NCBI GenBank assembly: GCA_964615195.1
Contig: CAZTNG010000029.1
Coordinates: 1 to 23,292 of the forward strand
Direction of reading: 5' to 3'
DNA: 23,292 nt
Source: HGM20899 sp964615195
Lineage (GTDB): Bacteria; Pseudomonadota; Gammaproteobacteria; Enterobacterales; Succinivibrionaceae
Positions 1-8,161 of the stretch are shown here, one piece after another; positions within the stretch are counted from its first letter, which is position 1, and each line of letters opens with the position of its first letter. The position numbers and the translations under genes were made by a program. A model generated the notes under the pieces. That model saw nothing but the letters and a program-made list of their open reading frames with translations. It had not been told where the DNA came from and ran no database searches.

Positions 1-15
1 CATGCCATGGAATTT

Positions 16-46
16 TAAAAAGGTCTAAATGGAGGATTTTAGACCT
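16..46 (-). terminator. Intrinsic terminator of the lgtF-ugd-GT4 operon
   Basis: A perfect 9-bp stem (AGGTCTAAA at 21-29 with TTTAGACCT at 38-46) encloses an 8-nt loop. Read on the minus strand it is followed by a T-rich stretch (TTTTTAAAATT). It begins nine bases past the stop codon of the glycosyltransferase that ends at 55, so it fits a Rho-independent terminator for that operon. Confidence 0.8.
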
Positions 47-54
47 AATACTTT

Positions 55-1125
55 TTAATTATTGTTTTCGAGTATTTGATTATATAGTTCAGTATAGTAA
101 TTGGCTTGAAATTCAGGTTTGAAACGTGTTAGTTTCTTTTCTGCAGTTTCTACAAGGCTTTGTTGTAAGTCCTTTGATGCATATATTTCTTCAAGAGAAT
201 TGTATAGAGAGTCACTATCTCCATTTGGAAATAATAATCCTGTTTCATGATCTTTTACAATTTCAGGAATCCCATCAACATTGGATGCGACAATAGGTAC
301 TCTATGATCCATTATGTCTAAAAGTACAGATCCTAAACCTTCGTTTCTCGATGGAAATACAAATAAATTAAGACTATCAATATAATCAACAATATTATTT
401 TTAAAACCAAGCCACTCAATTTCTGGTGTATCAGCAGTTAGTTTGCGTAATTCTGCTTCGTCGCGGCCATTGCCTAGAAATATGAATCTTGCATCAGGAT
501 GTTTAGCTATAAAGCGCTTAGCAGCTGGAATAAGAACCTTTTGTCCCTTATGTTTATCAACGTAGGCTCCAATGTGTCCAATCAAGAATTTATTTGCGTA
601 TTGAGCTTTTATCTTTGCAACTTCTTGAGGATTAGACTCCATATGCGCAAGTACAGAATAGATTAAATTAATTTTTCCACTAAAGTTCACATCTTTGCCA
701 AAACTCAAAATTATAGATTCTCGAATGGCGTTTGATATGGCAATTGTTGCAGATGCTGTTGAAAAAGAATAACGGTTAAAGAAATTATTGCTTACTGGTT
801 GTGGAACTCGTCTAGTAATTACATAAGGTATCTTATAGAGTAGGTGGTGAATAGCGACCCAATGAACAGCTTTAGCTTCATGTGCTTGAAGAATATCAGC
901 TTTATTTGCTAAAGCTATATGACCTTGTAGTTCACAACCTACTTCAATTACTGATAAATCAGGTATATCTGTAATATATTTTTTAATTTCACTATTATGG
1001 CGACATATAAGGTATTGGTGAATTTCCGGGTTGCGGTATTTTAAATACTTTATGAGAAGCACCGTTTGGCGTTCGCCACCACGAAAGCCTTTGGCAAGAT
1101 TAACATGAGCCACAGATTTCAACAT
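55..1125 (-). CDS. GT4-family (GT-B fold) glycosyltransferase, probably LPS or surface polysaccharide
   Basis: This 356-residue protein looks like a cytoplasmic or peripheral GT-B retaining glycosyltransferase that moves a sugar from a nucleotide donor to a cell-surface glycan. A glycine-rich acceptor-side loop (GFRGGERQ) lies at residues 13-20. The donor domain begins with IGHIGAYVDKHKGQ (about 182-195), followed by FLGNGRDE (216-223) and the donor-binding signature near 256-290 (FPSRNEGLGSVLLD, then VPIVASNVDGIPEIV). The usual E-x7-E pair appears as E262-x7-D270. It is the last gene of a minus-strand operon behind ugd, with a 69-bp gap that carries an AAGG ribosome site, and a terminator follows. 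The WaaG-like overall form and the neighbouring LgtF-like enzyme suggest LPS outer-core assembly. The exact sugar and acceptor are not readable. Confidence 0.85.
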   Translation of the reverse strand: MLKSVAHVNLAKGFRGGERQTVLLIKYLKYRNPEIHQYLICRHNSEIKKYITDIPDLSVIEVGCELQGHIALANKADILQAHEAKAVHWVAIHHLLYKIPYVITRRVPQPVSNNFFNRYSFSTASATIAISNAIRESIILSFGKDVNFSGKINLIYSVLAHMESNPQEVAKIKAQYANKFLIGHIGAYVDKHKGQKVLIPAAKRFIAKHPDARFIFLGNGRDEAELRKLTADTPEIEWLGFKNNIVDYIDSLNLFVFPSRNEGLGSVLLDIMDHRVPIVASNVDGIPEIVKDHETGLLFPNGDSDSLYNSLEEIYASKDLQQSLVETAEKKLTRFKPEFQANYYTELYNQILENNN

Positions 1126-1194
1126 AACAATAAACCTTATTTTATTTTAGACTATTGCCACCCTTAATTTTGAAGAGTGACAAACTAATTATCA

Positions 1195-2373
1195 TTAGTC
1201 TTTATGATATAAGTCTCTAGTATATACCTTGTTTATTACATCAGATAATTCAGAATTACTTCTGTTAGATATTATTATATCTGAAACATTCTTGAATTCG
1301 TTAATGTCTTTTATTACACGTGAATTAAAGAAATTATCATCAGCAAGTTTTGGTTCATAAATTACAACTTCAATTCCACGAGCTTTTAAACGCTTCATAA
1401 TACCTTGAATTGAAGATGATCTAAAATTATCAGAACCGCTTTTCATTACCAAACGATAAATTCCCACTGTACGAGGATTTAATTTAAAAATTTCTTGAGC
1501 AATAAAGTCTTTACGTGTGGTATTTGAACTAACAATAGCTTCAATAAGTGTGTTTGGTACATCTTGATAATTTGCAAGTAATTGCTTTGTGTCCTTTGGT
1601 AAACAATAACCACCATAACCAAATGAAGGATTGTTATAAAAATCGCCAATGCGAGGATCCATGCATACACCAGCAATAATGCTGCCTGTATCAAGCCCCT
1701 TAGAAACAGCAAAAGTGTCTAGTTCGTTAAAAAATGCTACGCGCATTGCTAGATAGGTGTTTGCAAAAAGCTTTATACATTCCGCTTCCATTGGTTCCAC
1801 GATTAATCTAGAAATTGTATTAGGATCAGCTTCCTCGGAACTTTGCGCTAAAAGTTCAACAAATACATTTCCAAATTCTTTGTCATTTGTACCAATAATA
1901 ATACGAGATGGGTGAAGATTATCGTAAAGAGCTTTACCTTCTCTTAAGAATTCTGGTGAAAAATGTAATTTTGTGGTATTGAATTTAGCACTAGCATTTT
2001 TTGTAAAACCAACAGGCAATGTTGATTTTACTACGATCTCAGCGTTTGGTGCATATTGAACTGCTTGTTTAATTACAGCTTCTACAGATTCTACGTTAAA
2101 ATAATTTGTTTGTGGATCATAATTAGTAGGAGTTGCAATTAATATAATTTCTGCATCGAGCATCGCTTTTTGAGCATCATCAGTTACAAAAAGGTTTAAA
2201 TCTTTATTTTTCAGATAATTTTCAATTTGCTCATCTACAATAGGAGATTTTTTTTCAGCTAAAAGTTTTATTTTATCCTTATTAATCTCTATAAGTCTAA
2301 CTTCGTGATGAACTGAAAGCATTGTTGATAAAGATAAGCCTACATAGCCAGCTCCGGCTATACAAATTTTCAT
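1195..2373 (-). CDS. ugd: UDP-glucose 6-dehydrogenase
   Basis: The enzyme oxidises UDP-glucose to UDP-glucuronate with two NAD+, supplying uronic acid for surface polysaccharide or lipid A sugars. The 392 residues match the short bacterial Ugd class. The N-terminal Rossmann motif GAGYVGLS is at 7-14. TPTNYD (81-86), STLPVGFT (117-124) and SPEFLREG (139-146) are family signatures. Lys201 and Asn205 lie in the central helix. The catalytic cysteine is Cys257 in FGYGGYCLPKD, with Asp261 following. All catalytic residues are present, so it should be active. It sits between two glycosyltransferases on the same strand, 39 bp after the lgtF-like gene, so it is probably cotranscribed. Whether the UDP-glucuronate feeds those two transferases or another pathway cannot be told from the window. 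Confidence 0.97.
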   Translation of the reverse strand: MKICIAGAGYVGLSLSTMLSVHHEVRLIEINKDKIKLLAEKKSPIVDEQIENYLKNKDLNLFVTDDAQKAMLDAEIILIATPTNYDPQTNYFNVESVEAVIKQAVQYAPNAEIVVKSTLPVGFTKNASAKFNTTKLHFSPEFLREGKALYDNLHPSRIIIGTNDKEFGNVFVELLAQSSEEADPNTISRLIVEPMEAECIKLFANTYLAMRVAFFNELDTFAVSKGLDTGSIIAGVCMDPRIGDFYNNPSFGYGGYCLPKDTKQLLANYQDVPNTLIEAIVSSNTTRKDFIAQEIFKLNPRTVGIYRLVMKSGSDNFRSSSIQGIMKRLKARGIEVVIYEPKLADDNFFNSRVIKDINEFKNVSDIIISNRSNSELSDVINKVYTRDLYHKD

Positions 2374-2412
2374 TAATAAATTCCTTTAATATGAATAAGT
2401 TCCACAACATAT

Positions 2413-3189
2413 TTAATTATTTAGTTGATTCTTTTTATAAATTTCTCTAAGTATAAAATACTTTCGCTGAGTATATTTTGCAATACTTAAACAGATAATT
2501 AGACCAATTTTCCCTTCTAAAAATCCCTTTTGTATGAAAAAATGTTTAAAAAATGAAAAATATGCTTTTATAAATGGTGTAATAAAAAGGCAACCTTTCT
2601 GCGTTTTGTTAAAACGGTTTTTTGCCCATTCTTCGCTATAATTCTGTAATTTGCTATGCATTTCATCAAGTGTTTTATAAGTGTCATGGAGCAAACTATT
2701 TTTAGAATTAATTAGAATGCTATCATTCTTAAGAATAATTTTTTCATGAACAAGGTCTGAATTATAGTGAGTATGAGCTCTTGGATATAAACGCCATACA
2801 CGATCAGGAAAAAAACCACAATGTCGTATAAAACGTTTGAGTACAAAATTCTTACGAGATATAGATAAAATTTTTGTAGGGTGGTTTTCATTTACAAAAA
2901 ATTTTATTTCATTAGCTAATTCAGGAGTGATAATTTCATCTGAATCTATCCATAAACAAAAGTCCATTGTTGCAATCTTTTGAGCTTTTTGGCGTTGAAT
3001 TCCAAATCCTTGCCAATCTGAATCTTCATAAACAATAGCTCCACATGCAGAAGCAATGGAAATCGTTTTATCAGAGCTATTTCCGTCATAAACAATTATT
3101 TCATCCGCAATTGATTTTACAGATTCAATGCATTTTATTATATCGTCTTGCTTATTTTTGGTAATAATAAGAACAGATAGAGAAGCCAT
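2413..3189 (-). CDS. LgtF/WaaE-type LPS core beta-1,4-glucosyltransferase (GT2)
   Basis: This 258-residue family 2 glycosyltransferase (GT-A fold) resembles the WaaE/KdtX/LgtF group. Those enzymes add beta-1,4-glucose to the first heptose of the LPS inner core on the cytoplasmic face of the inner membrane. Visible signatures are the N-terminal SVLIITKNKQDDI strand and loop (5-17), VYDGNSSDKT (33-42), the metal-binding DXD as Asp82-Ser-Asp84 in WIDSDE, and the FPDRVWRLYPR motif in the middle of the protein, which is typical of this subgroup. The C-terminal third has a Phe/Lys-rich amphipathic stretch suited to membrane contact. It is the first gene of the operon. The start ATG is preceded by AAGGG at a 7-8 nt spacing. 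Subgroup assignment is good; acceptor specificity is inferred from the family. Confidence 0.88.
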   Translation of the reverse strand: MASLSVLIITKNKQDDIIKCIESVKSIADEIIVYDGNSSDKTISIASACGAIVYEDSDWQGFGIQRQKAQKIATMDFCLWIDSDEIITPELANEIKFFVNENHPTKILSISRKNFVLKRFIRHCGFFPDRVWRLYPRAHTHYNSDLVHEKIILKNDSILINSKNSLLHDTYKTLDEMHSKLQNYSEEWAKNRFNKTQKGCLFITPFIKAYFSFFKHFFIQKGFLEGKIGLIICLSIAKYTQRKYFILREIYKKNQLNN

Positions 3190-3218
3190 CAGTAACCCTT
3201 GTTTATATTTTTAATAAA

Positions 3219-3226
3219 ATTATAGC
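3219..3226 (-). promoter_or_regulatory. Extended -10 promoter of the lgtF-ugd-GT4 operon
   Basis: On the minus strand the sequence reads TGCTATAAT, a perfect extended -10 (TGnTATAAT), about 30 bp upstream of the lgtF-like ATG. The -35 position holds only a weak TTAAAT-like hexamer, which is acceptable for extended -10 promoters. Confidence 0.6.
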
Positions 3227-3556
3227 ACAATTTTTTTTCTTATTTAACTATACAAACTGTAATATATTGATTTTATGATAATGCTTTTATACTTATATTA
3301 TGTTTATATTTAAAGGTTTAATTGCTAGTAATTTATAATGGGCTTGTTTTATGTGAAGTTTAATTATTTTAAATTGAAGTTTATCCTCATATGGATAAAT
3401 TCTTGAGTTTGCATCTTTGCCATTGTCATTAGAAATTCTTTATCAATAGTGTTTCTTATATCACTGAAAGAGTGTGATATTTTATCTTTAAAGGCATTAA
3501 ATTAACTTAAACAGTGCTATTGTTATATACTATTTTATAATTTTGTGAAATAAAAT

Positions 3557-3582
3557 GCTCTATCTAAAAAAATAGATAGAGC
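3557..3582 (-). terminator. Intrinsic terminator of the rsxABCDGE operon
   Basis: A perfect 10-bp stem (GCTCTATCTA with TAGATAGAGC) has a 6-nt loop. On the minus strand it is followed by ATTTTATTTCAC. It starts about 30 bp after the rsxE stop, so transcription of the Rnf operon probably ends here and there is no downstream nth gene. Confidence 0.85.
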
Positions 3583-3612
3583 TTAAGATAAAAAAGTCAT
3601 TGAAACTGAAGT

Positions 3613-4302
3613 TTATGAATTATCCTTTTCGACAACTGTAGTTACAGGAGAATGGGAATTCTTTTTACGAGAAAAGCCACAATCAATAAAATTTTTTAAT
3701 GCTAAAAGTAATCCTAAGCTAAAGAATGCTCCCGGTGGCAATATTGCTATTAACAAACCTTGATCTGACGAAAAAAGCGTTAATGTTAAATTTTCTCCAT
3801 ATTTGCCAATCAATTCTGATAAACCAGCGAATACAGTGCCTTGCCCAACTATTTCACGAATCATACCTATGCATAGAAGTACTAGTGTGAAGCCAACACC
3901 GTTTGCAATGCCATCGGCAAAAGCCTTAATTGGAGTATTTTTGGCAGCGAACATTTCAGCACGGCCAATAATAATGCAATTAGTAACAATCAATGCTATA
4001 TAGAGACCTAATTTTGTATATAATTCTGGAGTAAAGGCTTGCATTAGAAGCTGAACACAAGTAACTAAACTTGCAATAATAACTACATAAATAATAATAC
4101 GTACTTCAGGTATTACTATATTGCGCACAAGCGATATTAGAAAATTACTTAAACTAAGAACAACAACTGTAGCTAATCCTAAGCTTAACGCATTTGTTGC
4201 AGTGCTAGAGACAGCAAGTAGTGGACAAAGGCCTAGAAGTTGAACTAGACCTGGATTTTTTTTCCAAAGTCCATCTTTAAATATATCTTTGTAAGAACTC
4301 AT
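3613..4302 (-). CDS. rsxE: Rnf electron transport complex subunit E
   Basis: RsxE/RnfE is an integral inner-membrane subunit of the Rnf complex, homologous to RsxA and to NqrD. The 229 residues agree with the family length. The N-terminus (DIFKDGLWKKNPGLVQLLGLCP) is the typical RnfE opening. About six hydrophobic segments follow. Conserved turns LGLCPLLAVS (23-32) and ALIVTNCIIIGRAE each carry the paired-helix cysteine that in RnfA/E homologues contributes to the intramembrane iron-sulfur site. The start lies 3 bp after the rsxG stop, with AAGGAAG inside the end of rsxG as its ribosome site. It is the last gene of the operon. A shorter plus-strand frame over 3803-4003 is only a shadow. Confidence 0.96.
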   Translation of the reverse strand: MSSYKDIFKDGLWKKNPGLVQLLGLCPLLAVSSTATNALSLGLATVVVLSLSNFLISLVRNIVIPEVRIIIYVVIIASLVTCVQLLMQAFTPELYTKLGLYIALIVTNCIIIGRAEMFAAKNTPIKAFADGIANGVGFTLVLLCIGMIREIVGQGTVFAGLSELIGKYGENLTLTLFSSDQGLLIAILPPGAFFSLGLLLALKNFIDCGFSRKKNSHSPVTTVVEKDNS

Positions 4303-4305
4303 TTT

Positions 4306-4923
4306 TTAATCTTCCTTAGTTGGACATTGAGGAAAGCTTGTTATGTCAATTTTGGTTAATGCTTCAAGCATTGCCTTTGTAGACCTAACAACTGCTCTTG
4401 GAGTTACAGTGGCTCCTGTAAAGTAGTCAAAATCTCCGCCATATTTTTTTACTTCAAAATTGCGGTTAGAAAGACTAACTCCTGTAAATGTATCAAGAAA
4501 ATTACTTTTTCCACGTAGAATTTTATCCCCTAATCCTGGAGTTTCATTAGTTTCTACAATATCGATATAGGTGATTTCACCGTCTTTTGTTACTCCTGCA
4601 ATCATTTTAAAAGGAGTACTATAACCACCAGTTATGTCGTAGTTTATAACATATCCTGTAATAACATTGTCTTTTTTGGCGATATAAACTTCTTTTGGTT
4701 CATTCCCAAAATTTGGCACTAAATAGCATTCACGTATAGGACTGTTATTAAAACTTCCTTTAGGTAGGAGTTTTATAAAACGTTGGTTTTTATCATGATC
4801 ACGAGCAACTAGTATAGCGTCATGAGTTAAATTACTTACAGTAAAAACTAACGTTAAGCATACTGCTGTAATTACAGCTAAAACTATGCCTACCTTTAAG
4901 GTATGAAGATTATTCTCTGTCAT
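4306..4923 (-). CDS. rsxG: Rnf electron transport complex subunit G (FMN-carrying)
   Basis: RsxG/RnfG is anchored by one N-terminal membrane helix, with its FMN domain in the periplasm. FMN is bound covalently by a phosphoester to a threonine in an S/T-G-A-T motif. Here the motif is TGAT at residues 169-172, in YFTGATVTP. The family motif ETPGLGDKI is also present in the middle of the protein. The reading frame is open as far as 4959, but I chose the ATG at 4923: AGGAGC stands 7 nt ahead of it, and the 205-residue product matches the usual length (about 206). With this start it overlaps the end of rsxD by 14 bp. All features point to a functional subunit. Confidence 0.96.
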   Translation of the reverse strand: MTENNLHTLKVGIVLAVITAVCLTLVFTVSNLTHDAILVARDHDKNQRFIKLLPKGSFNNSPIRECYLVPNFGNEPKEVYIAKKDNVITGYVINYDITGGYSTPFKMIAGVTKDGEITYIDIVETNETPGLGDKILRGKSNFLDTFTGVSLSNRNFEVKKYGGDFDYFTGATVTPRAVVRSTKAMLEALTKIDITSFPQCPTKED

Positions 4924-6043
4924 ATAAAGCTCCTGATTTAGAACCCGCTCCAAATTCACGACGTTTTGTAAGAATTGAAATTAAAGGTGCCACAGCATTA
5001 CCTAAAAGTACACTGAAAGCTACAGCATCTGGGTAACCTCCAAAATTCCTAATAACAATGAATATAATCCCAATTGTTATACTAAATATATATGCACCTG
5101 CAGGCTTTGATATTGCTGTAACAGGATCCGTTAAAATATAAAACGATCCAAAAATAGTTGCTCCAAAAACTATATGGTAAAAAGGAGGTAAAAAACTTTG
5201 TGGATCTAATGAATGGCAAATTGTAGAAACTATGAGGACTGTTCCAATAAAACCAAGAGGTATTCTATAATCAATGATCTGCTTAAAGATTAAATAAATG
5301 CCACCTATAATAAAGCATAATCCTGTAATAAGATGTGCTAAAAAATTATAGGTTAGAATTGAATTCATGTGGGTTGTTGTATAGTTTTCTACATTATGTT
5401 CAGGTTGTTCATGTTTAGCATCAACTAAAAATGTTGAACCTGTAAATCCATCAGCAATAACAGACAATTCTCCTAAATTATGCAAATCAGCAATGTATGC
5501 AATGGTATCTTGTTGAGTTTGCTTAATAACATTTTCTTTATCTACATTAAAAATGATAGAACTTGCTCTAGTTATGGTTAGATTATTCCAATTGCCTGGA
5601 ACAGCGTTTACGTAATCAGTCATTGCTAAAGGTGAGCTAACTAATAAGAATATAAAACCGCCCATTGCTGGATTAAATATATTTTGCCCTAAACCGCCAA
5701 ATGTATGTTTAACAATGGCTATTGCAAAAATACAACCTATAACTGATAGATACCAAGGGAGTAGTGGAGGTAGGGTGAAACTTAGTAAAACAGCTGTAAC
5801 CATTGCTGATGAATCTCGCCACAATCTGTTTATATTATGATTTCTTAGTTTGAGTATAATCCCTTCTGTTGTTAAACAACTAGTTAGACAAATTAAAAGG
5901 GTTATAAATATGCCCCAACCATAAAAGTACATGCATGCAAAAAAAGCAGGAACCAAGGTTAATATCACGGTGCGCATAATGCAACCAGTAGCACTTATAC
6001 TTAAATCATGAGGTGCATTTTCAAGTGAAAGTTTAGTACTCAT
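4910..6043 (-). CDS. rsxD: Rnf electron transport complex subunit D (FMN-carrying)
   Basis: RsxD/RnfD is a polytopic inner-membrane subunit homologous to NqrB, carrying covalent FMN and thought to sit on the ion path. The 377 residues are somewhat longer than the roughly 350 typical of enteric RsxD. The N-terminal cytoplasmic LSLENAPHDL is followed by paired helices. VKHTFGGLGQNIFNPAMGG (111-129) is the strongly conserved family block. The flavin attachment motif reads TGST at 201-204 in DGFTGSTFLVD, with serine in place of the usual alanine but the acceptor threonine kept. The extra length appears to lie in the periplasmic loop around 150-225. The start codon overlaps the rsxC stop by one base (TAATG), which implies translational coupling. 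Confidence 0.96.
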   Translation of the reverse strand: MSTKLSLENAPHDLSISATGCIMRTVILTLVPAFFACMYFYGWGIFITLLICLTSCLTTEGIILKLRNHNINRLWRDSSAMVTAVLLSFTLPPLLPWYLSVIGCIFAIAIVKHTFGGLGQNIFNPAMGGFIFLLVSSPLAMTDYVNAVPGNWNNLTITRASSIIFNVDKENVIKQTQQDTIAYIADLHNLGELSVIADGFTGSTFLVDAKHEQPEHNVENYTTTHMNSILTYNFLAHLITGLCFIIGGIYLIFKQIIDYRIPLGFIGTVLIVSTICHSLDPQSFLPPFYHIVFGATIFGSFYILTDPVTAISKPAGAYIFSITIGIIFIVIRNFGGYPDAVAFSVLLGNAVAPLISILTKRREFGAGSKSGALYDRE

Positions 6044-7590
6044 TATTTTATGGCTCCATTTTTGGAATTAGTTTTATCATCATTTGCGAGCTTTGCTTTA
6101 GCTTCTTGCATAGCTTTTGCTTTAGCTAGTGCAGCTGCTTTACGTTCTGCTCGAAGCTTTTCTTCTTCTTCTAAGCGTATTTTTTTCTGTATAAAACGTT
6201 CACGTGCAATTTCAAGTTTAGTAGTGCGTTTGTTTTCCGCTTTTACTTTAGCTTTTTCTTGTCTAAAGCTTTCCACTAAACGTATGGCACTAGGGCATAC
6301 AAAAGAACAACAACCACATTCAATGCAGCTTTTTAAACCATTTTTTAATGCTCGTTCGTGCTCTTCAGTTACACAATAATCATACAATTCATATGGAACA
6401 AGTCTTGATGGACATACTTTCGCACAACGACCACAATGGATGCAGTCTACTTGTGGTTTAATACGCTTTATTTCACTTGCATCTGGTGCAAGTATACAAT
6501 TAGTTGTTTTGATTATAGGCACGTTAGCGTTGATTAAGGTAAAACCCATCATAGGTCCACCTACAATTATACGTGGTTGAGTAGGGGCTTTAAATTCACA
6601 TGCATTAAGTAGGTCTAATATTGATGTACCTAAAAAAGCCCAAATATTACCAGGTTTTGCTAATGCTTCACCAGCGACAGTAAGCATTCTTTTAACAAGA
6701 GGTTGTCCTTTAATTACAGCTTCTCCTACAGCAAAAGCAGTACTTACATTTTGTACTACTACACCATAGCTACTTGAGCGAGCGCTGTAAGGAACCTCAA
6801 TTCCAGTAATAATTTTAATTAAATTTCGTGCAGCACCAGAAGGATATTTAACAGGTAATGCTGTGACTCTAATGTCATTAATTTTTTTAGTAGAAATGGC
6901 ATTATTTATAGTTTGAATAGCCATTGGTTTATTATCTTCAATTGCTATTACTGTATATCTAGGTTTTAATACATGTTGTAAGACACTTATTCCATCTATT
7001 ATTTCTGAGGCGCGTTCGCACATTAGTCTGTCATCACAAGTGATATATGGCTCGCATTCAGCTCCATTAATAATAAGTAATTCGCAAGGTGTATCGTTAC
7101 ATACACTAGATCTTAATTTTACATCTGTAGGGAAGCCTGCGCCTCCTAAACCTGCAATTCCCATATTTTTTATGTGTTGTAATAAAACTACAGGATCTTC
7201 GTTTAAATAATTTGGATAAGCTTGGTTTAAAAATTTTTCTTGTTTATCTACAGGATCTGGTGAAAGGACGATGCAAGGTTCTGTTAGGCCACTTGGATGT
7301 GCAATAGGTTTATTCCCAAGACATACAATTGTGCCAGATACAGGCGCATGAATTGGAACTTGCATAGTTGATTTGGGTGCAGTTAGTGGTGCATTCGCCA
7401 AAACATGTTGCCCTTCCTTAACAAGTACTTCAGCCGCACTTCCACTATGTTGTTTTAATGGTAAAACGAGAAGTTCAGGAATACCTAGCTCAATACTAGC
7501 AACAGTTTTTGTATGCTTATGTTCACATGGATATATACCTCCTTTAAAGGAGTATATTTGTCCATTTTTAATATGATCCCATCTAGTCAT
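6043..7590 (-). CDS. rsxC: Rnf electron transport complex subunit C (NADH-binding, 2x[4Fe-4S])
   Basis: RsxC/RnfC is the cytoplasmic subunit that exchanges electrons with NADH, related to NuoF. In 515 residues the order is: an N-terminal barrel-sandwich domain (about 30-110, APVSGTI at 82-88), the nucleotide-binding core with GIAGLGGAGFPT (144-155) and INGAECEPYITCDDR (174-188), an SLBB-like region, then two [4Fe-4S] motifs, CIHCGRCAKVCP (383-394) and CIECGCCSFVCP (422-433). After these comes a charged Lys/Glu/Ala-rich tail of about 75 residues, likely helical. E. coli RsxC carries a far longer repetitive tail, so this is a short-tailed form. The start has AGGAG 10 nt upstream and overlaps the end of rsxB by 8 bp. 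Confidence 0.97.
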   Translation of the reverse strand: MTRWDHIKNGQIYSFKGGIYPCEHKHTKTVASIELGIPELLVLPLKQHSGSAAEVLVKEGQHVLANAPLTAPKSTMQVPIHAPVSGTIVCLGNKPIAHPSGLTEPCIVLSPDPVDKQEKFLNQAYPNYLNEDPVVLLQHIKNMGIAGLGGAGFPTDVKLRSSVCNDTPCELLIINGAECEPYITCDDRLMCERASEIIDGISVLQHVLKPRYTVIAIEDNKPMAIQTINNAISTKKINDIRVTALPVKYPSGAARNLIKIITGIEVPYSARSSSYGVVVQNVSTAFAVGEAVIKGQPLVKRMLTVAGEALAKPGNIWAFLGTSILDLLNACEFKAPTQPRIIVGGPMMGFTLINANVPIIKTTNCILAPDASEIKRIKPQVDCIHCGRCAKVCPSRLVPYELYDYCVTEEHERALKNGLKSCIECGCCSFVCPSAIRLVESFRQEKAKVKAENKRTTKLEIARERFIQKKIRLEEEEKLRAERKAAALAKAKAMQEAKAKLANDDKTNSKNGAIK

Positions 7591-8146
7591 TTTTAGTCAT
7601 CTCCTTTTCGGAAATGTCCCAATTCCATGTATCTGTTGTGACTTCAACAGTCTTCATTTCAATACATTTAGTTGGGCATGTTTCTATGCATTTTTTACAA
7701 CCTGTACAGAAATTTTCGTCTACTTTGTGTGGTTCTTTAATTTTGCCCATTATAGCGTCATAAGGGCAGGCTTTTGCGCATTTAGTACAACCTATACATT
7801 TATCTTCGTGAATATAAGCAATCATGTCATGATTGTTTTCATCATTATTATTTGAGACTTCAGGTATAGGCATATGCATTACATCAGCTAAAGCCTTGAT
7901 AGTTGCATCGCCGCCTGGAGTACAAAGATTAATTGGTGCATGCTCAAGAATAATTGCATTAGCATATTCAGCACAGCCAATATAGCCGCATTGTCCACAT
8001 TGAACACCTGGTAGACATCTTTCTACTAAATGTTGCATAGGATCTTTTGGCTCAACATTAAATTTTTTTGCTGCTAGACTTAATAGAACGCCTAAAATAA
8101 AGACACCAAAAGTAAAGGTGAGAATAATAAGAAAAGTACTAATCAT
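7583..8146 (-). CDS. rsxB: Rnf electron transport complex subunit B (polyferredoxin)
   Basis: RsxB/RnfB carries electrons between the cytoplasmic donor and the membrane part of the Rnf complex. The 187 residues contain an N-terminal membrane anchor (about 3-26), the Fe-S domain CGQCGYIGC with a distal cysteine in LCTPGG (four-cysteine cluster, about 50-77), and two ferredoxin motifs, CIGCTKCAKACP and CTGCKKCIETCP. Every cluster ligand is present. Length matches enteric RsxB (about 192). It starts 15 bp after the rsxA stop and ends 8 bp inside the start of rsxC, consistent with coupled translation. Confidence 0.97.
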   Translation of the reverse strand: MISTFLIILTFTFGVFILGVLLSLAAKKFNVEPKDPMQHLVERCLPGVQCGQCGYIGCAEYANAIILEHAPINLCTPGGDATIKALADVMHMPIPEVSNNNDENNHDMIAYIHEDKCIGCTKCAKACPYDAIMGKIKEPHKVDENFCTGCKKCIETCPTKCIEMKTVEVTTDTWNWDISEKEMTKND

Positions 8147-8161
8147 GATTATGTTTGCCTA

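Larger units (their letters stand above)
3190..3612. other. 423-bp intergenic region between the LPS operon and rsxE
   Basis: This stretch holds the LPS-operon promoter at its left end and the rsx terminator at its right end. Between them lie about 300 bp of AT-rich DNA with no credible coding frame. Two small perfect stems are visible: TTTATCC/GGATAAA around 3380-3399 with a 6-nt loop, and ATATCAC/GTGATAT around 3458-3480. Neither is followed by a T run in either direction. I see no tRNA or known riboswitch in it. Confidence 0.5.

Noticed and set aside
1..20. CATGCCATGG-type short symmetric sequence at the window edge
   Set aside because: Too short and truncated by the window edge to interpret.
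4924..4959. Upstream 12-residue extension of rsxG
   Set aside because: It would lengthen the overlap with rsxD and exceed the family length, while the ATG at 4923 has a good AGGAGC ribosome site.
6050..6379. 109-residue plus-strand frame opposite the end of rsxC
   Set aside because: It is the antisense shadow of the Lys/Ala/Glu-rich tail and iron-sulfur region of rsxC, whose coding identity is certain.
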